Source of the DNA: Halanaerobium polyolivorans | Lineage (GTDB): Bacteria; Bacillota; Halanaerobiia; Halanaerobiales; Halanaerobiaceae | Direction of reading: 5' to 3' | NCBI RefSeq assembly: GCF_020711195.1 | Contig: NZ_JAJFAT010000019.1 | Span: 1-35,636, forward strand | Length of the DNA stretch: 35,636 nt | In this document: piece after piece, positions 8,347 to 17,938 of the stretch | Position numbering within the stretch: the first letter of the stretch is position 1 | Layout of the letters: each line of letters starts with the position of its first letter | Program-made: the position numbers and the translations under genes | Notes under the pieces: model-generated | The model's database searches: none | What the model was told of the DNA's origin: nothing | What the model saw: the letters and a program-made list of their open reading frames with translations, nothing else

Positions 8347-10017
8347 TTAAAATAAACCGGTAATTTTCCCATCAGCATCTATATCTATATCTTCAGATGA
8401 TGGTCTTTTAGGTAGTCCGGGCATTGTTAATACCGGTCCGGTCATAACAACCAAAAATCCTGCACCTGCTGAAAGGTTAATCTCATTAATGCTAATCTTA
8501 AACCCACTGGGCCTTCCCTTTAAAGCAGGATCATCTGAAATGGAGCTCTGGGTTTTGGCCATACAGATAGGCAGGTCTGAATAACCCTGTTTTTTATATT
8601 TCTCTATCTGCTCAAGGGCGCTCCTGCTGTATTCAACACCATCAGCCCCATAAATTTCTTCAGCAATAATTCTTATTTTTTCTTTAATTGAAGCATCATT
8701 TTCATAAAGAAATTTAAAGTCACTTTTTTCGTTTTCCAGCAGAAGAAGTAATTTATTTGCTAGTTCTTCTCCACCCTCAGCACCTTTTGCCCAGACCTCT
8801 GATAAAGCAACCTTTACTCCTAATTTCTGACATTCCTTTTTAACCAGCTCTATTTCTGCTTCTGTATCATCAGGGAAGCGGTTTATTGCAACTAAGGCAG
8901 GTACCCCAAATTTAGCAACATTTTCGATATGCTTTTCTAAATTGGCCATCCCTGCTTTTAAGGCAGTCAAATTTTCTTCTTTTAAGTCATCAATATCTAC
9001 TCCACCGTGCATCTTTAATGCTCTAATAGTTGCAACAATTACTGTTGCATCTGCTTTCAAACCTGCATAACGAGACTTGATATTATAGAATTTTTCTGCT
9101 CCTAAATCAGCACCAAAGCCAGCTTCTGTAACTGTTATATCAGCAAGTTTCATAGCTAATTTAGTTGCCATTACACTATTACAGCCATGGGCAATATTTG
9201 CAAAAGGCCCTCCATGAATAAAGGCTGGAGTGTTTTCTAAGGTCTGAACTAAATTAGGTTTGATAGCATCTTTTAAGAGAGCTGTCATAGCTCCTTCAAC
9301 TTTTAAGTCATGAGCTGTAACACTTTCCCCTTCATATGTATAAGCAACAACAATTTTACCTAGTTTTTCTTTTAATTCCATCAAATCATTGGCCAGACAT
9401 AAGATAGCCATAACCTCTGAAGCTACGGTAATTAAAAATCCATCTTCACGTGGTTGACCATTGATAGTACCACCTAAACCTACAACCGTCTCTCTTAAGG
9501 CTCTATCATTCATATCTAAAGCTCGCTTAAATGTAACTTTAGTCGGGTCTATGTTCAATTCATTTCCCTGTTTGATATGGTTGTCTATAACTGCTGAAAG
9601 CAAATTATGAGCAACTCCGATTGCATGAATATCTCCTGTAAAATGAAGATTAATATCTTCCATCGGTACAACCTGAGCATAACCTCCACCTGCTGCCCCA
9701 CCTTTGATCCCCATTGTTGGTCCTAAAGATGGCTCACGTAAAGCTATAGCAGCATTTTTGCCAATGCTATTTAAAGCCTGACCTAAACCTACTGTTGTAG
9801 TGGTTTTCCCTTCTCCAGCTGGAGTTGGTGTTATTGCTGTAACCAAAACAAGTTTGCTGTCTTCTTTTTCCGGCAGTCTTTTTAAAACATCTAGATTTAC
9901 CTTAGCTTTATATTTGCCGAAAAACTTCAAATCAGCTTCAGATAGACCTAACTGAGCAGCGATTTCAGTAATTTCCTCCATTTCAGATGCTTGAGCTATT
10001 TCAATATCACTTTTCAA
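8347..10017 (-). CDS. fhs: Formate--tetrahydrofolate ligase
   Basis: Makes 10-formyl-THF from formate, THF and ATP, feeding purine synthesis and one-carbon or acetogenic metabolism. At 556 residues it matches the usual monofunctional enzyme. The nucleotide-binding loop [10 protein letters not shown] is at 65-74, followed by the family-typical [21 protein letters not shown] region and a conserved NRFPDDTE segment. The start is TTG with GAGGGGGAAG upstream. An unexplained, locally GC-rich leader lies at 10018-10251. It directly precedes the THF-controlled folT gene, so two folate functions are neighbours, although folT has its own promoter. Confidence 0.97.
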   Translation of the reverse strand: MKSDIEIAQASEMEEITEIAAQLGLSEADLKFFGKYKAKVNLDVLKRLPEKEDSKLVLVTAITPTPAGEGKTTTTVGLGQALNSIGKNAAIALREPSLGPTMGIKGGAAGGGYAQVVPMEDINLHFTGDIHAIGVAHNLLSAVIDNHIKQGNELNIDPTKVTFKRALDMNDRALRETVVGLGGTINGQPREDGFLITVASEVMAILCLANDLMELKEKLGKIVVAYTYEGESVTAHDLKVEGAMTALLKDAIKPNLVQTLENTPAFIHGGPFANIAHGCNSVMATKLAMKLADITVTEAGFGADLGAEKFYNIKSRYAGLKADATVIVATIRALKMHGGVDIDDLKEENLTALKAGMANLEKHIENVAKFGVPALVAINRFPDDTEAEIELVKKECQKLGVKVALSEVWAKGAEGGEELANKLLLLLENEKSDFKFLYENDASIKEKIRIIAEEIYGADGVEYSRSALEQIEKYKKQGYSDLPICMAKTQSSISDDPALKGRPSGFKISINEINLSAGAGFLVVMTGPVLTMPGLPKRPSSEDIDIDADGKITGLF

Positions 10018-10251
10018 AATACTTCCCCCTCAATAAATTAAGTAGTATTTAATTCTTATTAATTTATTTCAATATAATTAAATAAATCCCTTTATTTTTA
10101 ATATTTGTCCCTTGAAAGCAGATCCAGGAGCTATTATAAACTTTAACTCCTTTGACCCTCCTCCGGGCAAGCCCACAATTTTAAGAGCAGACTTTAGCTT
10201 CTAGATATTAAATCAAAAGAGCATAACCTTAACTGTAATTAAAGCAAATTC
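10018..10251 (-). other. fhs upstream region, unexplained
   Basis: A 234-base gap between fetB and fhs with no credible gene. Around 10130-10185 it is clearly more GC-rich than its surroundings, with a GGGC-TT-GCCC palindrome (near 10164-10173) and a 7-bp stem GGAGTTA/TAGCTCC (near 10126-10149). The loop of that stem contains TATAAT (10133-10138), a possible -10 box without a good -35. I do not recognise a riboswitch class here. Confidence 0.4.
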
Positions 10252-11043
10252 TTATTTATTATTTTCTTTTAATTGTTTTCTCTTATTAAAAAAAGTTTTA
10301 CTACCCCTATTGACCATAAAAAATACTGTTAGGGTCACACTTCCCAGAATTCCCATCATAATAGCTATTTGGTATCTGATAGCAGTCAATGGTGAGGCAC
10401 CTGCCAAGATTTGACCTGTCATCATACCCGGTAAAAATACTATTCCCATTCCCATCATTGAATTAATAGTTGGTAAAATAGCATTATAAAAAGCTTTTTT
10501 ATTTATTTCTTCAACCGCTTTAGAAGGTTCTGCCCCTAACATTAAATAGTTTTCTATCAGCCGCTTATTATCTTTAAAACCATTAACTAAATGATTAACT
10601 CCCAGAGATATTCCTGTCATAGAATTTCCGATCAGCATCCCTGATAAGGGAATAAAATAATCGGCTCTGTACCAGGGTTCTAAACCAATAACTCCTAAGA
10701 GGAAAAACATAATTGCAATTAAAGTACCTGAAAACATAGAGACCGCGATAATACCTTTAAGTTCACTGGAGATTTCTCCATCAACTCTACCATAAATATT
10801 ATAGACAGCAAATGTTTCCATAACAAGCAGTATCAATACACTGAAAAAAGGATTTTGATTTGCAAAAACATAATCAAGCAAAAAACCAATCGCAATTAAT
10901 TGAATAGTCATTCTTATAGAAGCTAAAATGATCTCTGATTCATTGCCAATATTCTTCTTCCGAACTATAAAAAGCAGGATTACTACAAAAATATATGCTA
11001 ATACTAGCTGCATTAGGTGAATATCAACTATAGCATTCTCCAT
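10252..11043 (-). CDS. fetB: ABC iron exporter permease (FetB/YbbM family)
   Basis: A 263-residue polytopic membrane protein with about six to seven hydrophobic segments, including LVLAYIFVVILLFIV and LIAIGFLLDYVF near the N terminus. Its central SGMLIGNSMTGISL block is the hallmark of the UPF0014/FetB family. E. coli FetAB exports iron and raises resistance to oxidative stress. A GTG three codons upstream (11052) overlaps the AAGGAG site, so I take the ATG at 11043, eight bases after it. It begins shortly after the fetA stop and forms a two-gene unit with it. Membrane topology was not computed. Confidence 0.88.
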   Translation of the reverse strand: MENAIVDIHLMQLVLAYIFVVILLFIVRKKNIGNESEIILASIRMTIQLIAIGFLLDYVFANQNPFFSVLILLVMETFAVYNIYGRVDGEISSELKGIIAVSMFSGTLIAIMFFLLGVIGLEPWYRADYFIPLSGMLIGNSMTGISLGVNHLVNGFKDNKRLIENYLMLGAEPSKAVEEINKKAFYNAILPTINSMMGMGIVFLPGMMTGQILAGASPLTAIRYQIAIMMGILGSVTLTVFFMVNRGSKTFFNKRKQLKENNK

Positions 11044-11057
11044 CTTTAACACTCCTT

Positions 11058-11690
11058 CTATTTTTGATCAACTAACTTCCCCTGCTCAATATTTATAATC
11101 TCATCTGCATATTCTTCTGCAACATGTGGATTATGAGTAACCATAATTAAAGTTCTATCATTCTTTTTGACATAATTTGCAACCATCTTGATAATTAAAT
11201 CTTCGGTTTCTAAATCCAAAGATGCAGAGGGTTCATCTAAAAGTAGTGTTTCAGGTTCTAAAAGCATAACTCTTGCTAAGGCAAGCCGCTGTCTTTCTCC
11301 TCCCGAAAGCTTTGAAGCATCCTCAAATAAGTCTTTATTTAAGGAGACCTTTTCTAAAAGATTTTTATATACTTTATCCTCTGAATATTGCTTACATGTT
11401 ATTTCTTCAGTTATTTTAAAGTTGTCCTTGATTGTACCTTTAAATATTTGGGGCTCCTGAGCTAACATAACCACTTTTCTTCTTAGTTCCACCGGATTAT
11501 ATTCTTCAATTTCTTGATCCTTATAATATATATTCCCACTATCAGCGGAAATCATATTATTCAATAATTTCAAAAAGGTTGTTTTGCCTCCCCCACTACT
11601 ACCCAAAATAGCAGTGATCAGTTTATCCTGAATAAAGAGATTATCAATTTCTAAAATATCTTTGAATTTGACATTTTCTAGTTTAAACAT
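11058..11690 (-). CDS. fetA: ABC iron exporter ATPase (FetA/YbbL family)
   Basis: A compact ABC ATPase of 210 residues. Walker A GSSGGGKTT is at 30-38, Q-loop in MLAQEPQ (75-81), signature LSGGERQR (128-135), Walker B LLLDEP (149-154) and the switch histidine in VTHNPH. The short length and pairing with a FetB-type permease point to FetA rather than an importer. An in-frame ATG seven codons earlier (11711) lacks a ribosome site; AGGGGGAAG sits just before the ATG at 11690. It precedes fetB by 14 bases and follows the ftsH terminator. Confidence 0.88.
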   Translation of the reverse strand: MFKLENVKFKDILEIDNLFIQDKLITAILGSSGGGKTTFLKLLNNMISADSGNIYYKDQEIEEYNPVELRRKVVMLAQEPQIFKGTIKDNFKITEEITCKQYSEDKVYKNLLEKVSLNKDLFEDASKLSGGERQRLALARVMLLEPETLLLDEPSASLDLETEDLIIKMVANYVKKNDRTLIMVTHNPHVAEEYADEIINIEQGKLVDQK

Positions 11691-11789
11691 GTCTTCCCCC
11701 TTCGAAATCAAGGCTTTTAATGATTTCGATTATAATTTTAGCAATTATTTTTCAATAAAGCAAGTAATTAAATTAATAGTTAATTATAA

Positions 11790-11811
11790 AACCAGCCCAA
11801 ATGGGCTGGTT
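11790..11811 (-). terminator. ftsH terminator hairpin
   Basis: A perfect 9-bp stem (11790-11798 with 11803-11811) closes an AAAT loop 26 bases past the ftsH stop. On the minus strand only a short T-run follows, so termination may be incomplete. It separates ftsH from fetA. Confidence 0.7.
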
Positions 11812-11837
11812 ATTAAAATACTAATTTTTTGATTTTC

Positions 11838-13751
11838 TTACTGCTGTGGTTCTGGTTGAAAAGTAGTTACGATTGTACTCTCTTTTCTTTCTTCACTTTC
11901 TTTTTCTTCAGCACCCTCTTCTTCAATTACATCCTTATCAGGATCACCAGTAATTTCTTCACCTTTGATTATTAGGCGAATTTGGTCTGAATTAAGTGTT
12001 TCATGCTCTTTAAGTGCTGTAACAAGTCTTTCTACAGTTTCTTTGTTTTCTTCTAATAGTCGTACAGCTTTACTAAAGCATTCTTCAACCATTTTACTTA
12101 CTTCTTTATCTATTCTTGCAGCAACTTCTTCACTGTAATTTCTCTGACGAGAAATATCTCGGCCTAAAAATACCTGTTCATCATGTTTTTGACCCAGGGT
12201 TAATGGACCTAAGTTTTCGCTCATTCCATATTCTGTAACCATGGCCCTTATGATTTTAGTAGCTCTTTCTATATCATTTTGAGCCCCAGTACTTATATCA
12301 TCTAAAAATATGGATTCTGCTGCTCTACCACCAAGTAAGCTGGTTACTTTATCTAAGAGCTGTCCTTTAGTCATAAAGTTTTGATCATCCTCAGGCAGCG
12401 GGATTGTAAAACCACCTGCTCTACCTCTTGGAATAATAGAAACTTTATGGGTTCGATCTGCATGTTCTAATAGTTCTCCTAAAAGGGCATGACCGGTTTC
12501 ATGATAGGAGACAAGGTTTTTCTCTTTGTCTGAAACCAACCTGCTTTTTTTAGCAGGTCCAGCAATAACTCTATCGATAGCATCATCAAATTCTTTCATT
12601 GATAATACTTTCTTGCCGCGTCTGGCAGCCAGTATTGCAGCCTCATTAGCAAGGTTTTCCATATCAGCACCTGTAAAGCCAGGTGTTCTTTTAGCTAATA
12701 TTTCTAATTCTATATCATCATCAAGTGGTTTATCTTTAACATGAATCTCTAATATTTTTTGTCTGCCTAATCTATCAGGTTTATCTACTAAAATCTGACG
12801 ATCAAAACGACCTGGTCTTAATAAGGCAGGGTCAAGAACATCCGGTCTATTGGTAGCAGCCATCAAAATAATACCTTCATTAGGCTCAAAACCATCCATT
12901 TCTACTAAAAGCTGATTTAAGGTTTGTTCTCTTTCATCATGTCCTCCACCAAGTCCGGCTCCACGTTGACGGCCGACAGCATCCAATTCATCGATGAAAA
13001 TAATACAAGGAGAATTTTCCTTACCTTTTTCGAATAGATCACGAACTCTTGAAGCACCAACACCAACAAACATTTCCACAAAATCCGATCCACTTATAAA
13101 ATAAAATGGAGTTCCTGCTTCTCCAGCAACAGCTTTTGCCATCAGGGTTTTACCAGTTCCAGGTGGTCCTACCATAAGTACACCTTTAGGAACAGTTGCC
13201 CCCAGCTGAGAAAACTTTTGTGGATTCCTTAAAAACTCTACAACTTCCTGTAATTCCTCTTTAACTTCTTCGTAATTAGCTACATCATCAAAATTTAGCT
13301 TGCTTTTACTTTCATCCAGTTTAGCTTTGCTTTTTCCAAATGACATCATTTTACTTCCGCCACCCTGCATTTTCTGCATAATAAATATCCAGGCAACAAT
13401 TAAAATTCCTACAGGTAAGATATAACTAAGTATATTTACCCACCAGGGTGCCGTTGGTTGAGGCTCAGTTCTTATATTTACATCGCCTGCCCTAAGCTCT
13501 GACATTAATGATGGAATAGCTTCCGGTGGTACAGCGACCTCAAATCTCTGTCCATTTATTTCACCGGTTACTTCTTGATTACCAATTATTGTTACTTCAT
13601 CTATATTATTAGCAGCTACTTCTTGGAGAAGATTTGTATATGTGAACTCTTCCATAGTTGCAGGTCCTTGCTGCATAAAAAATTGAGCAACTAAGATAGA
13701 TATAGCAATCAAAATCAAGTAAAATCCGATATTTTTAACGAATTTATTCAA
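11838..13751 (-). CDS. ftsH: ATP-dependent zinc metalloprotease FtsH
   Basis: A membrane-anchored AAA protease that degrades misfolded membrane proteins and short-lived regulators. 637 residues: TM1 (about 8-26), a small external domain, TM2 (about 105-126), Walker A GPPGTGKT (195-202), Walker B IIFIDE (250-255), the arginine-finger region [17 protein letters not shown] (299-315) and zinc site HETGH (417-421). The tail after about 600 is acidic and low complexity. The start is TTG with GGGAGGT eight bases upstream. It has its own promoter (13792-13820) and follows hpt in the conserved tilS-hpt-ftsH order. Confidence 0.97.
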   Translation of the reverse strand: MNKFVKNIGFYLILIAISILVAQFFMQQGPATMEEFTYTNLLQEVAANNIDEVTIIGNQEVTGEINGQRFEVAVPPEAIPSLMSELRAGDVNIRTEPQPTAPWWVNILSYILPVGILIVAWIFIMQKMQGGGSKMMSFGKSKAKLDESKSKLNFDDVANYEEVKEELQEVVEFLRNPQKFSQLGATVPKGVLMVGPPGTGKTLMAKAVAGEAGTPFYFISGSDFVEMFVGVGASRVRDLFEKGKENSPCIIFIDELDAVGRQRGAGLGGGHDEREQTLNQLLVEMDGFEPNEGIILMAATNRPDVLDPALLRPGRFDRQILVDKPDRLGRQKILEIHVKDKPLDDDIELEILAKRTPGFTGADMENLANEAAILAARRGKKVLSMKEFDDAIDRVIAGPAKKSRLVSDKEKNLVSYHETGHALLGELLEHADRTHKVSIIPRGRAGGFTIPLPEDDQNFMTKGQLLDKVTSLLGGRAAESIFLDDISTGAQNDIERATKIIRAMVTEYGMSENLGPLTLGQKHDEQVFLGRDISRQRNYSEEVAARIDKEVSKMVEECFSKAVRLLEENKETVERLVTALKEHETLNSDQIRLIIKGEEITGDPDKDVIEEEGAEEKESEERKESTIVTTFQPEPQQ

Positions 13752-13791
13752 AATAATTTACCTCCCTACTGCTTCAGTTATACAGTAAAAT

Positions 13792-13820
13792 ATTATAACA
13801 CAATATTTATAATTTGTAAA
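13792..13820 (-). promoter_or_regulatory. ftsH promoter
   Basis: Minus-strand TTTACA (13815-13820) and TATAAT (13792-13797) are 17 bases apart, 11 of 12 matches to consensus. It lies about 40 bases before the ftsH TTG start. Confidence 0.75.
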
Positions 13821-13915
13821 TGTTATCAGCTCCACTTAAATTAGAATTAGATTAGAATGTAAAATATAAAATAATAATATAATGATTGCTTTAAATTGCT
13901 CGATTTCCAATTTTT

Positions 13916-14476
13916 TTAGTTATACATTTTTTCCTTTAAAACTCCAATAAAGGATAAATTGCGGTATTTTTCAGCAAAATCTAATCCATATCCAACTACA
14001 AATTTATCAGGAACCTCAAAACCATTAAAATCTGCTTCGATCTCTTTTTGTTCTCTTCTTTCCGGTTTATCTAATAATGTTACAACTTTTATGCTCTTAG
14101 GATCTCTGGTTTTTAAAATATCAACAACATGTTTTAATGTTCGACCAGTATCAATAATATCTTCTACAATTAATAAATGTCTGCCCTCAATATTTTCTTC
14201 CATATCTTTTATGATTCTTACAACTCCAGAAGATTTGGTTGAAGCTCCATAGCTAGAAACATCCATAAAATCAAAGGTTACCGGCAAATCTATCTCTCTA
14301 GATAAATCAGCCATAAAAATAATTGCTCCTCTCAAAATACAGAGCATTACTATATCATCATCTTCATTATAACTTTCTGTAATTTCTTTACCTAATTCTT
14401 TAATTCTTTGTTTTAATTCTTCTTCAGAAATAATTATTTCTTTAAAATCACCTTTAAATACAGAGTTGTTCCCCAT
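13916..14476 (-). CDS. hpt: Hypoxanthine phosphoribosyltransferase
   Basis: Salvages hypoxanthine and guanine to IMP and GMP using PRPP. At 186 residues it has the standard length. The PRPP-binding motif VEDIIDTGRTL is at 104-114, the flexible-loop region MDVSSYGAST lies at 71-80, and the substrate-proximal KFVVGYGLDFAEKYR segment is near the C terminus. ATG after GGGGGATAA. It starts 14 bases after tilS, the usual Firmicute coupling. I see no clear terminator in the 164 bases before ftsH. Confidence 0.96.
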   Translation of the reverse strand: MGNNSVFKGDFKEIIISEEELKQRIKELGKEITESYNEDDDIVMLCILRGAIIFMADLSREIDLPVTFDFMDVSSYGASTKSSGVVRIIKDMEENIEGRHLLIVEDIIDTGRTLKHVVDILKTRDPKSIKVVTLLDKPERREQKEIEADFNGFEVPDKFVVGYGLDFAEKYRNLSFIGVLKEKMYN

Positions 14477-14490
14477 TATTAATTATCCCC

Positions 14491-15897
14491 CTAATTATTA
14501 TTTTTTAACTTTAAAACTAAAACATTTTCTGTTTCAGCAGTAACTTTATAATCATCGGCAATTCTAAATCCGCTCATCCAAACAATATTGCCCCTGCTAT
14601 CTACTATGATAGGAATTTGATCTCTCTTAAATTTTGGAACTTTTTGATCGATGAAAATGTCTTTTAGCTTTTTCTTGCCCTGCATTCCTAAAGGGATAAA
14701 ACTATCACCTTTTTTTCTGGAACGCATATATAGTGGCAGCTCAACTTTTTCAATATCTATAAAAGCTTGACTTGAATTAGCATTTAAATCTATATTATCT
14801 CTAGCTTTAATAAAAGCCTCCAAAACATAAATACTGTTAAATTTATTCTTTTTATTGAGCTCTAAAAGTTTTTTTTGGCTGATTTTTTCAGACTCAATTA
14901 CATCTTTTTTAAAAAATATTAAATGCTCGTAACTAATCTCAACTCTGATGGAAGCAGGTAGATCAATGCCCCTCCCAGTAGTTAAATCATTTAATAATTT
15001 TTCTATTTCTAAAATATGCTCTAAATATAAATCTTCTAGATCAGCTTTTAATTGCTGATAGGCGATTCTAAAAATCCTCCGTTTCAATACTTGATCGTAA
15101 TTATTAAGAGTTTTTAGCTCTAATACTAGTTTATCACTTTCTGAGCTAATTAGACAATTATTATATTTTTTTTCAGCAATTTTATTTAAAAACTGCTCTT
15201 CATCAGCAATTAATTTGGCATTTCTAGCAATCACATCTTTTACAGCAGGATTAATTTCTGCTTCAATAATTGGAAGGATTTTATTTCTAATTATATTCCT
15301 GCTGTAAATATTTTCTTTATTGCTGCTGTCATACCGAGGTTTCAAATTATTATCTTGACAATATTTTAAGATTTCTTTTTTGCTAAAATCTAATAAAGGA
15401 TGAATAACTTTAATTCCCTTAAGCTTTAAGCTTTTTTCTATACCACTTAAACCTCTTAAACCACTTCCCCGAAAAAGATTTAACAAAACAGTTTCTGCCT
15501 GATCATCTTGATGATGGGCTAGGGCCAAAAGATCGAAATTATATTTAAAATATATTTCTCTAAAAAAATCAAATCTTTCCCTTCTAGCTGCAGCTTCAGC
15601 AGAAATATTTTCTTGATTTATTATTTCTGGCAAATTAACTTTTTTAGTATAAAAATCTATGCCTAATTCTTCGGCCTTTTGCTCAACAAAAGCTGCTTCC
15701 TGAGCTGACTCTTTTCTAAATTGATGATCAAGATGAATTAAGGCAATATCTACTGCAAAATAATCTTTAAGCCTAAAAAAAAGATCTAGCATGCTTAAAG
15801 AATCTGCTCCTCCAGAAACTGCAAGCAAAACTTTATCTCCTGTTGAGAGGAGATTATTTTCTTCAATATTTTTTTTAAACTCACGTACTAAATTCAA
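14491..15897 (-). CDS. tilS: tRNA(Ile)-lysidine synthase
   Basis: Converts the wobble C of the CAU anticodon of tRNA-Ile2 to lysidine, so that it reads AUA. The 468 residues carry the PP-loop motif AVSGGADS (26-33), HLDHQFR (56-62) and HHQDDQAETVLLNLFRG in the N-terminal N-type ATP pyrophosphatase domain, then linker and C-terminal tRNA-binding domains with RSRKKGDSFIPLGM near 393-406. The start is TTG with GGGGAGG eight bases upstream. Between the Ppx-like gene and hpt. The CAT-anticodon tRNAs in this window look like Met types, so the TilS substrate is probably encoded elsewhere. Confidence 0.95.
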   Translation of the reverse strand: MNLVREFKKNIEENNLLSTGDKVLLAVSGGADSLSMLDLFFRLKDYFAVDIALIHLDHQFRKESAQEAAFVEQKAEELGIDFYTKKVNLPEIINQENISAEAAARRERFDFFREIYFKYNFDLLALAHHQDDQAETVLLNLFRGSGLRGLSGIEKSLKLKGIKVIHPLLDFSKKEILKYCQDNNLKPRYDSSNKENIYSRNIIRNKILPIIEAEINPAVKDVIARNAKLIADEEQFLNKIAEKKYNNCLISSESDKLVLELKTLNNYDQVLKRRIFRIAYQQLKADLEDLYLEHILEIEKLLNDLTTGRGIDLPASIRVEISYEHLIFFKKDVIESEKISQKKLLELNKKNKFNSIYVLEAFIKARDNIDLNANSSQAFIDIEKVELPLYMRSRKKGDSFIPLGMQGKKKLKDIFIDQKVPKFKRDQIPIIVDSRGNIVWMSGFRIADDYKVTAETENVLVLKLKNNN

Positions 15898-15946
15898 GAA
15901 AATGCCTCCCCTTTGCTAGATTTTAATCTTTTCAAAAAGAAAAAAA

Positions 15947-16855
15947 TTAAAGGATTTGCTCTTTTAATAAACCATATAATAAATCTTGATCACTTACAGT
16001 TAAATTATCACAAGCACAATAATTTAAAATACAGATTAATATAACCAAACCAGCTGTTATTATATCGGCTCTCTCTGCTTGTAAGCCTTTAATTTGTGAT
16101 CGTTCTGCTAAATTCATATCTTTAAACTCAGTTAAAAAATTATTTAATTCGTAAATATTTAATTTACTTCCTTCAATTATGCTGCTATCATAGGCTTCCA
16201 TTTCATGCTTAACTGCAGCTAAAGTAGTAATTGTACCTCCAACACCTTTTAAGGCTAGATTTTTGGGTAAATTTAACTTATCATTTAATAAATCAATAGT
16301 ATATGCTTTAATATTTTTTATTTCTTTGACTGAAATTTCAGCTTCTGGGTTATTGATAAAGCGTTCTGTCATTCTAACACAGCCGATATCCAGACTTTTA
16401 AAATTAATATCTTTATCAGTAGGCCAAATGAATTCCGTACTTCCACCACCAATATCAAGCAGCAAAAATTCGGCTTCTAAACTTGAAGCTGCTCCTAAAT
16501 AATTTAATTCGGCCTCTTTTTCTCCACTAATTATTTGCAGCTTTAAATCAAGTTTAGCAATTTCTTCAGCCAATATATCAGAATTTTTTACATCTCTTAA
16601 AGCACTTGTGCCTACAACTTTAACACTTTTAATATCATATTGAGCCATTATAGCCTTATATTCTTTAATAGCTTTGATAACTCTTTTAACAGCTTTTTTC
16701 TTTAATTTTTTCTTGGCATCTACACCTTCACCAAGTCTGGTTATTTTTAAGCTTCTTTCTAAAATTTTTAGGCCATTTTTTGGGCTGTTTAATTCACCAA
16801 TTAATAATCTAGTCGAATTTGTTCCTATATCAATTGCAGCTGCTGGCAAATTCAT
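15947..16855 (-). CDS. Exopolyphosphatase / pppGpp phosphohydrolase (Ppx/GppA family)
   Basis: An ASKHA-fold phosphatase that hydrolyses polyphosphate or pppGpp. From the chosen start it is 302 residues, the short single-module form. Phosphate-1 motif DIGTNSTR (9-16), GTSALRDVKNS, LLDIGGGSTEF and GVGGTITT motifs are all visible. The reading frame extends to 16921, but the ATG at 16855 has GGAAAGGATTG upstream and gives a normal N terminus. It then overlaps the upstream DUF501 gene by 26 bases, implying coupling. I cannot separate Ppx from GppA by eye. Confidence 0.9.
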   Translation of the reverse strand: MNLPAAAIDIGTNSTRLLIGELNSPKNGLKILERSLKITRLGEGVDAKKKLKKKAVKRVIKAIKEYKAIMAQYDIKSVKVVGTSALRDVKNSDILAEEIAKLDLKLQIISGEKEAELNYLGAASSLEAEFLLLDIGGGSTEFIWPTDKDINFKSLDIGCVRMTERFINNPEAEISVKEIKNIKAYTIDLLNDKLNLPKNLALKGVGGTITTLAAVKHEMEAYDSSIIEGSKLNIYELNNFLTEFKDMNLAERSQIKGLQAERADIITAGLVILICILNYCACDNLTVSDQDLLYGLLKEQIL

Positions 16856-17381
16856 CAATCCTTTCCTGGCAAATTGAACATTCATCTGGCCAAGCAATTT
16901 TTTCAAAAACAATTTTACCAACTGGATTAGATCTATCTGCTAAAAAATGGGCCAGGTGAGTATGTAAACATTTAATTCCTTTTTGCTCCTTAATTCCACC
17001 CACTCCAGAATAAAGCAGGGTTTGATAAAGATCTTCAGATAAAGCTTTAGCCTCTTCAAGCTCTTTTTGAGCTAATAAATTTCGTCTCTTTTCTGCATAT
17101 TTTTTATGAGCTTTCTCCATTTTAGCTTTGAAATCGGAATCTTGAGCTAAAAGATTCTGAAGTTCAGCTGGAAGATTACTTTCTGATTCAAGCCTATCCA
17201 CTTTATAGTTTAAATATGGACAGCTCAGCCAGTATATCGTTGGAGCTGGAATATTGTTTTTATATGGATTAACAATAACTACAGCTGGAAAATCAAATGG
17301 ACAAAAAACTGCTGTTTTAAAAAAGTTATTGATTTTTCTATCTAACTGCAGCTCAACAATCTTTTTTTTAGATAAAGGCAT
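16830..17381 (-). CDS. DUF501 family protein
   Basis: A 183-residue protein of unknown function matching the DUF501 family, which is often found beside Ppx/GppA genes in Firmicutes and Actinobacteria. Conserved-looking features are CPFDFPAVVIVNPY near the N terminus, WLSCPYLN, a charged helical middle, and KCLHTHLAHFLAD near the C terminus with Cys and His residues that could bind metal. A C-x2-C pair lies in the last 20 residues. The frame is open to 17444, but the ATG at 17381 follows AAGGAGAAATTAAAG. It overlaps the Ppx/GppA gene by 26 bases, which suggests related roles. Confidence 0.85.
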   Translation of the reverse strand: MPLSKKKIVELQLDRKINNFFKTAVFCPFDFPAVVIVNPYKNNIPAPTIYWLSCPYLNYKVDRLESESNLPAELQNLLAQDSDFKAKMEKAHKKYAEKRRNLLAQKELEEAKALSEDLYQTLLYSGVGGIKEQKGIKCLHTHLAHFLADRSNPVGKIVFEKIAWPDECSICQERIDEFASSCN

Positions 17382-17439
17382 CTTTAATTTCTCCTTGCAA
17401 TAATTAGCAATTTTTAATTTTTTAAAATAAAAAAGAGAA

Positions 17440-17468
17440 AACACCCTTTACACTAGTTAAAGGATGTT
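17440..17468 (-). terminator. Terminator after the S1-domain gene
   Basis: An 11-bp stem with one G-U pair (17440-17450 with 17458-17468) is followed on the minus strand by TTCTCTTTTTTATTTT. It lies 28 bases past the stop of the S1-domain gene. The DUF501-Ppx-tilS-hpt unit begins right after it, so that unit depends on read-through or a promoter I did not find. Confidence 0.75.
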
Positions 17469-17495
17469 TAAAAAATTTAAAAAATTGGCATGTAT

Positions 17496-17861
17496 TTATT
17501 TAGAATTACCGCCCTTTTTTGCCTCCCTATTTTTTAAATCCTGCTGACGCTCACTGCTCTGCTTGAGAAAACGATCCATCTTTTCTTCAAAAGACATCTC
17601 TGGAGCGTGATCAATCCTGTCACCTGGATCCTCTAACTGTTTAATCGAAAGACCAATTTTCCCGTCATCATCGATATTAATAACCTTTACTTTTACCTCA
17701 TCATCTTCTTTAAGGAAATTACTAATATCTTTAACATAAGTGTTAGCAACTTCGGAAATATGAACTAAACCTGTTTCTCCATTTTCCAGCTCAACAAAGG
17801 CGCCAAAATTAGTTATCCCTGTAACTTTACCATCAACTATAGTACCCACTTCTATGGACAT
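17496..17861 (-). CDS. S1 RNA-binding domain protein (YugI-like)
   Basis: A 121-residue protein with one S1 OB-fold domain (about 1-75): GTIVDGKVTGITNFGAFVEL, then GLVHISEV and VKVKVINID are diagnostic. A charged, probably disordered tail (about 85-121, rich in Glu, Lys and Gln) follows. Such stand-alone S1 proteins resemble B. subtilis YugI (general stress protein 13) and bind ribosomes or RNA. In many Clostridia it lies next to divIC; here tex lies between. ATG with GGGAGGAA about 11 bases upstream. The exact role is unknown. Confidence 0.9.
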   Translation of the reverse strand: MSIEVGTIVDGKVTGITNFGAFVELENGETGLVHISEVANTYVKDISNFLKEDDEVKVKVINIDDDGKIGLSIKQLEDPGDRIDHAPEMSFEEKMDRFLKQSSERQQDLKNREAKKGGNSK

Positions 17862-17938
17862 GCTTAAAAAATTCCTCCCTAAATATTAATATTGTAATTA
17901 TTATAACTTACTTTGGATAAGGCTGTCAAATATATAGT

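Noticed and set aside
12526-12744. Plus-strand frames antisense to ftsH and to other long genes (for example 4120-4356, 7108-7473, 26361-26711)
   Set aside because: They lack ribosome sites and family motifs and mirror the codon pattern of well-supported minus-strand genes.
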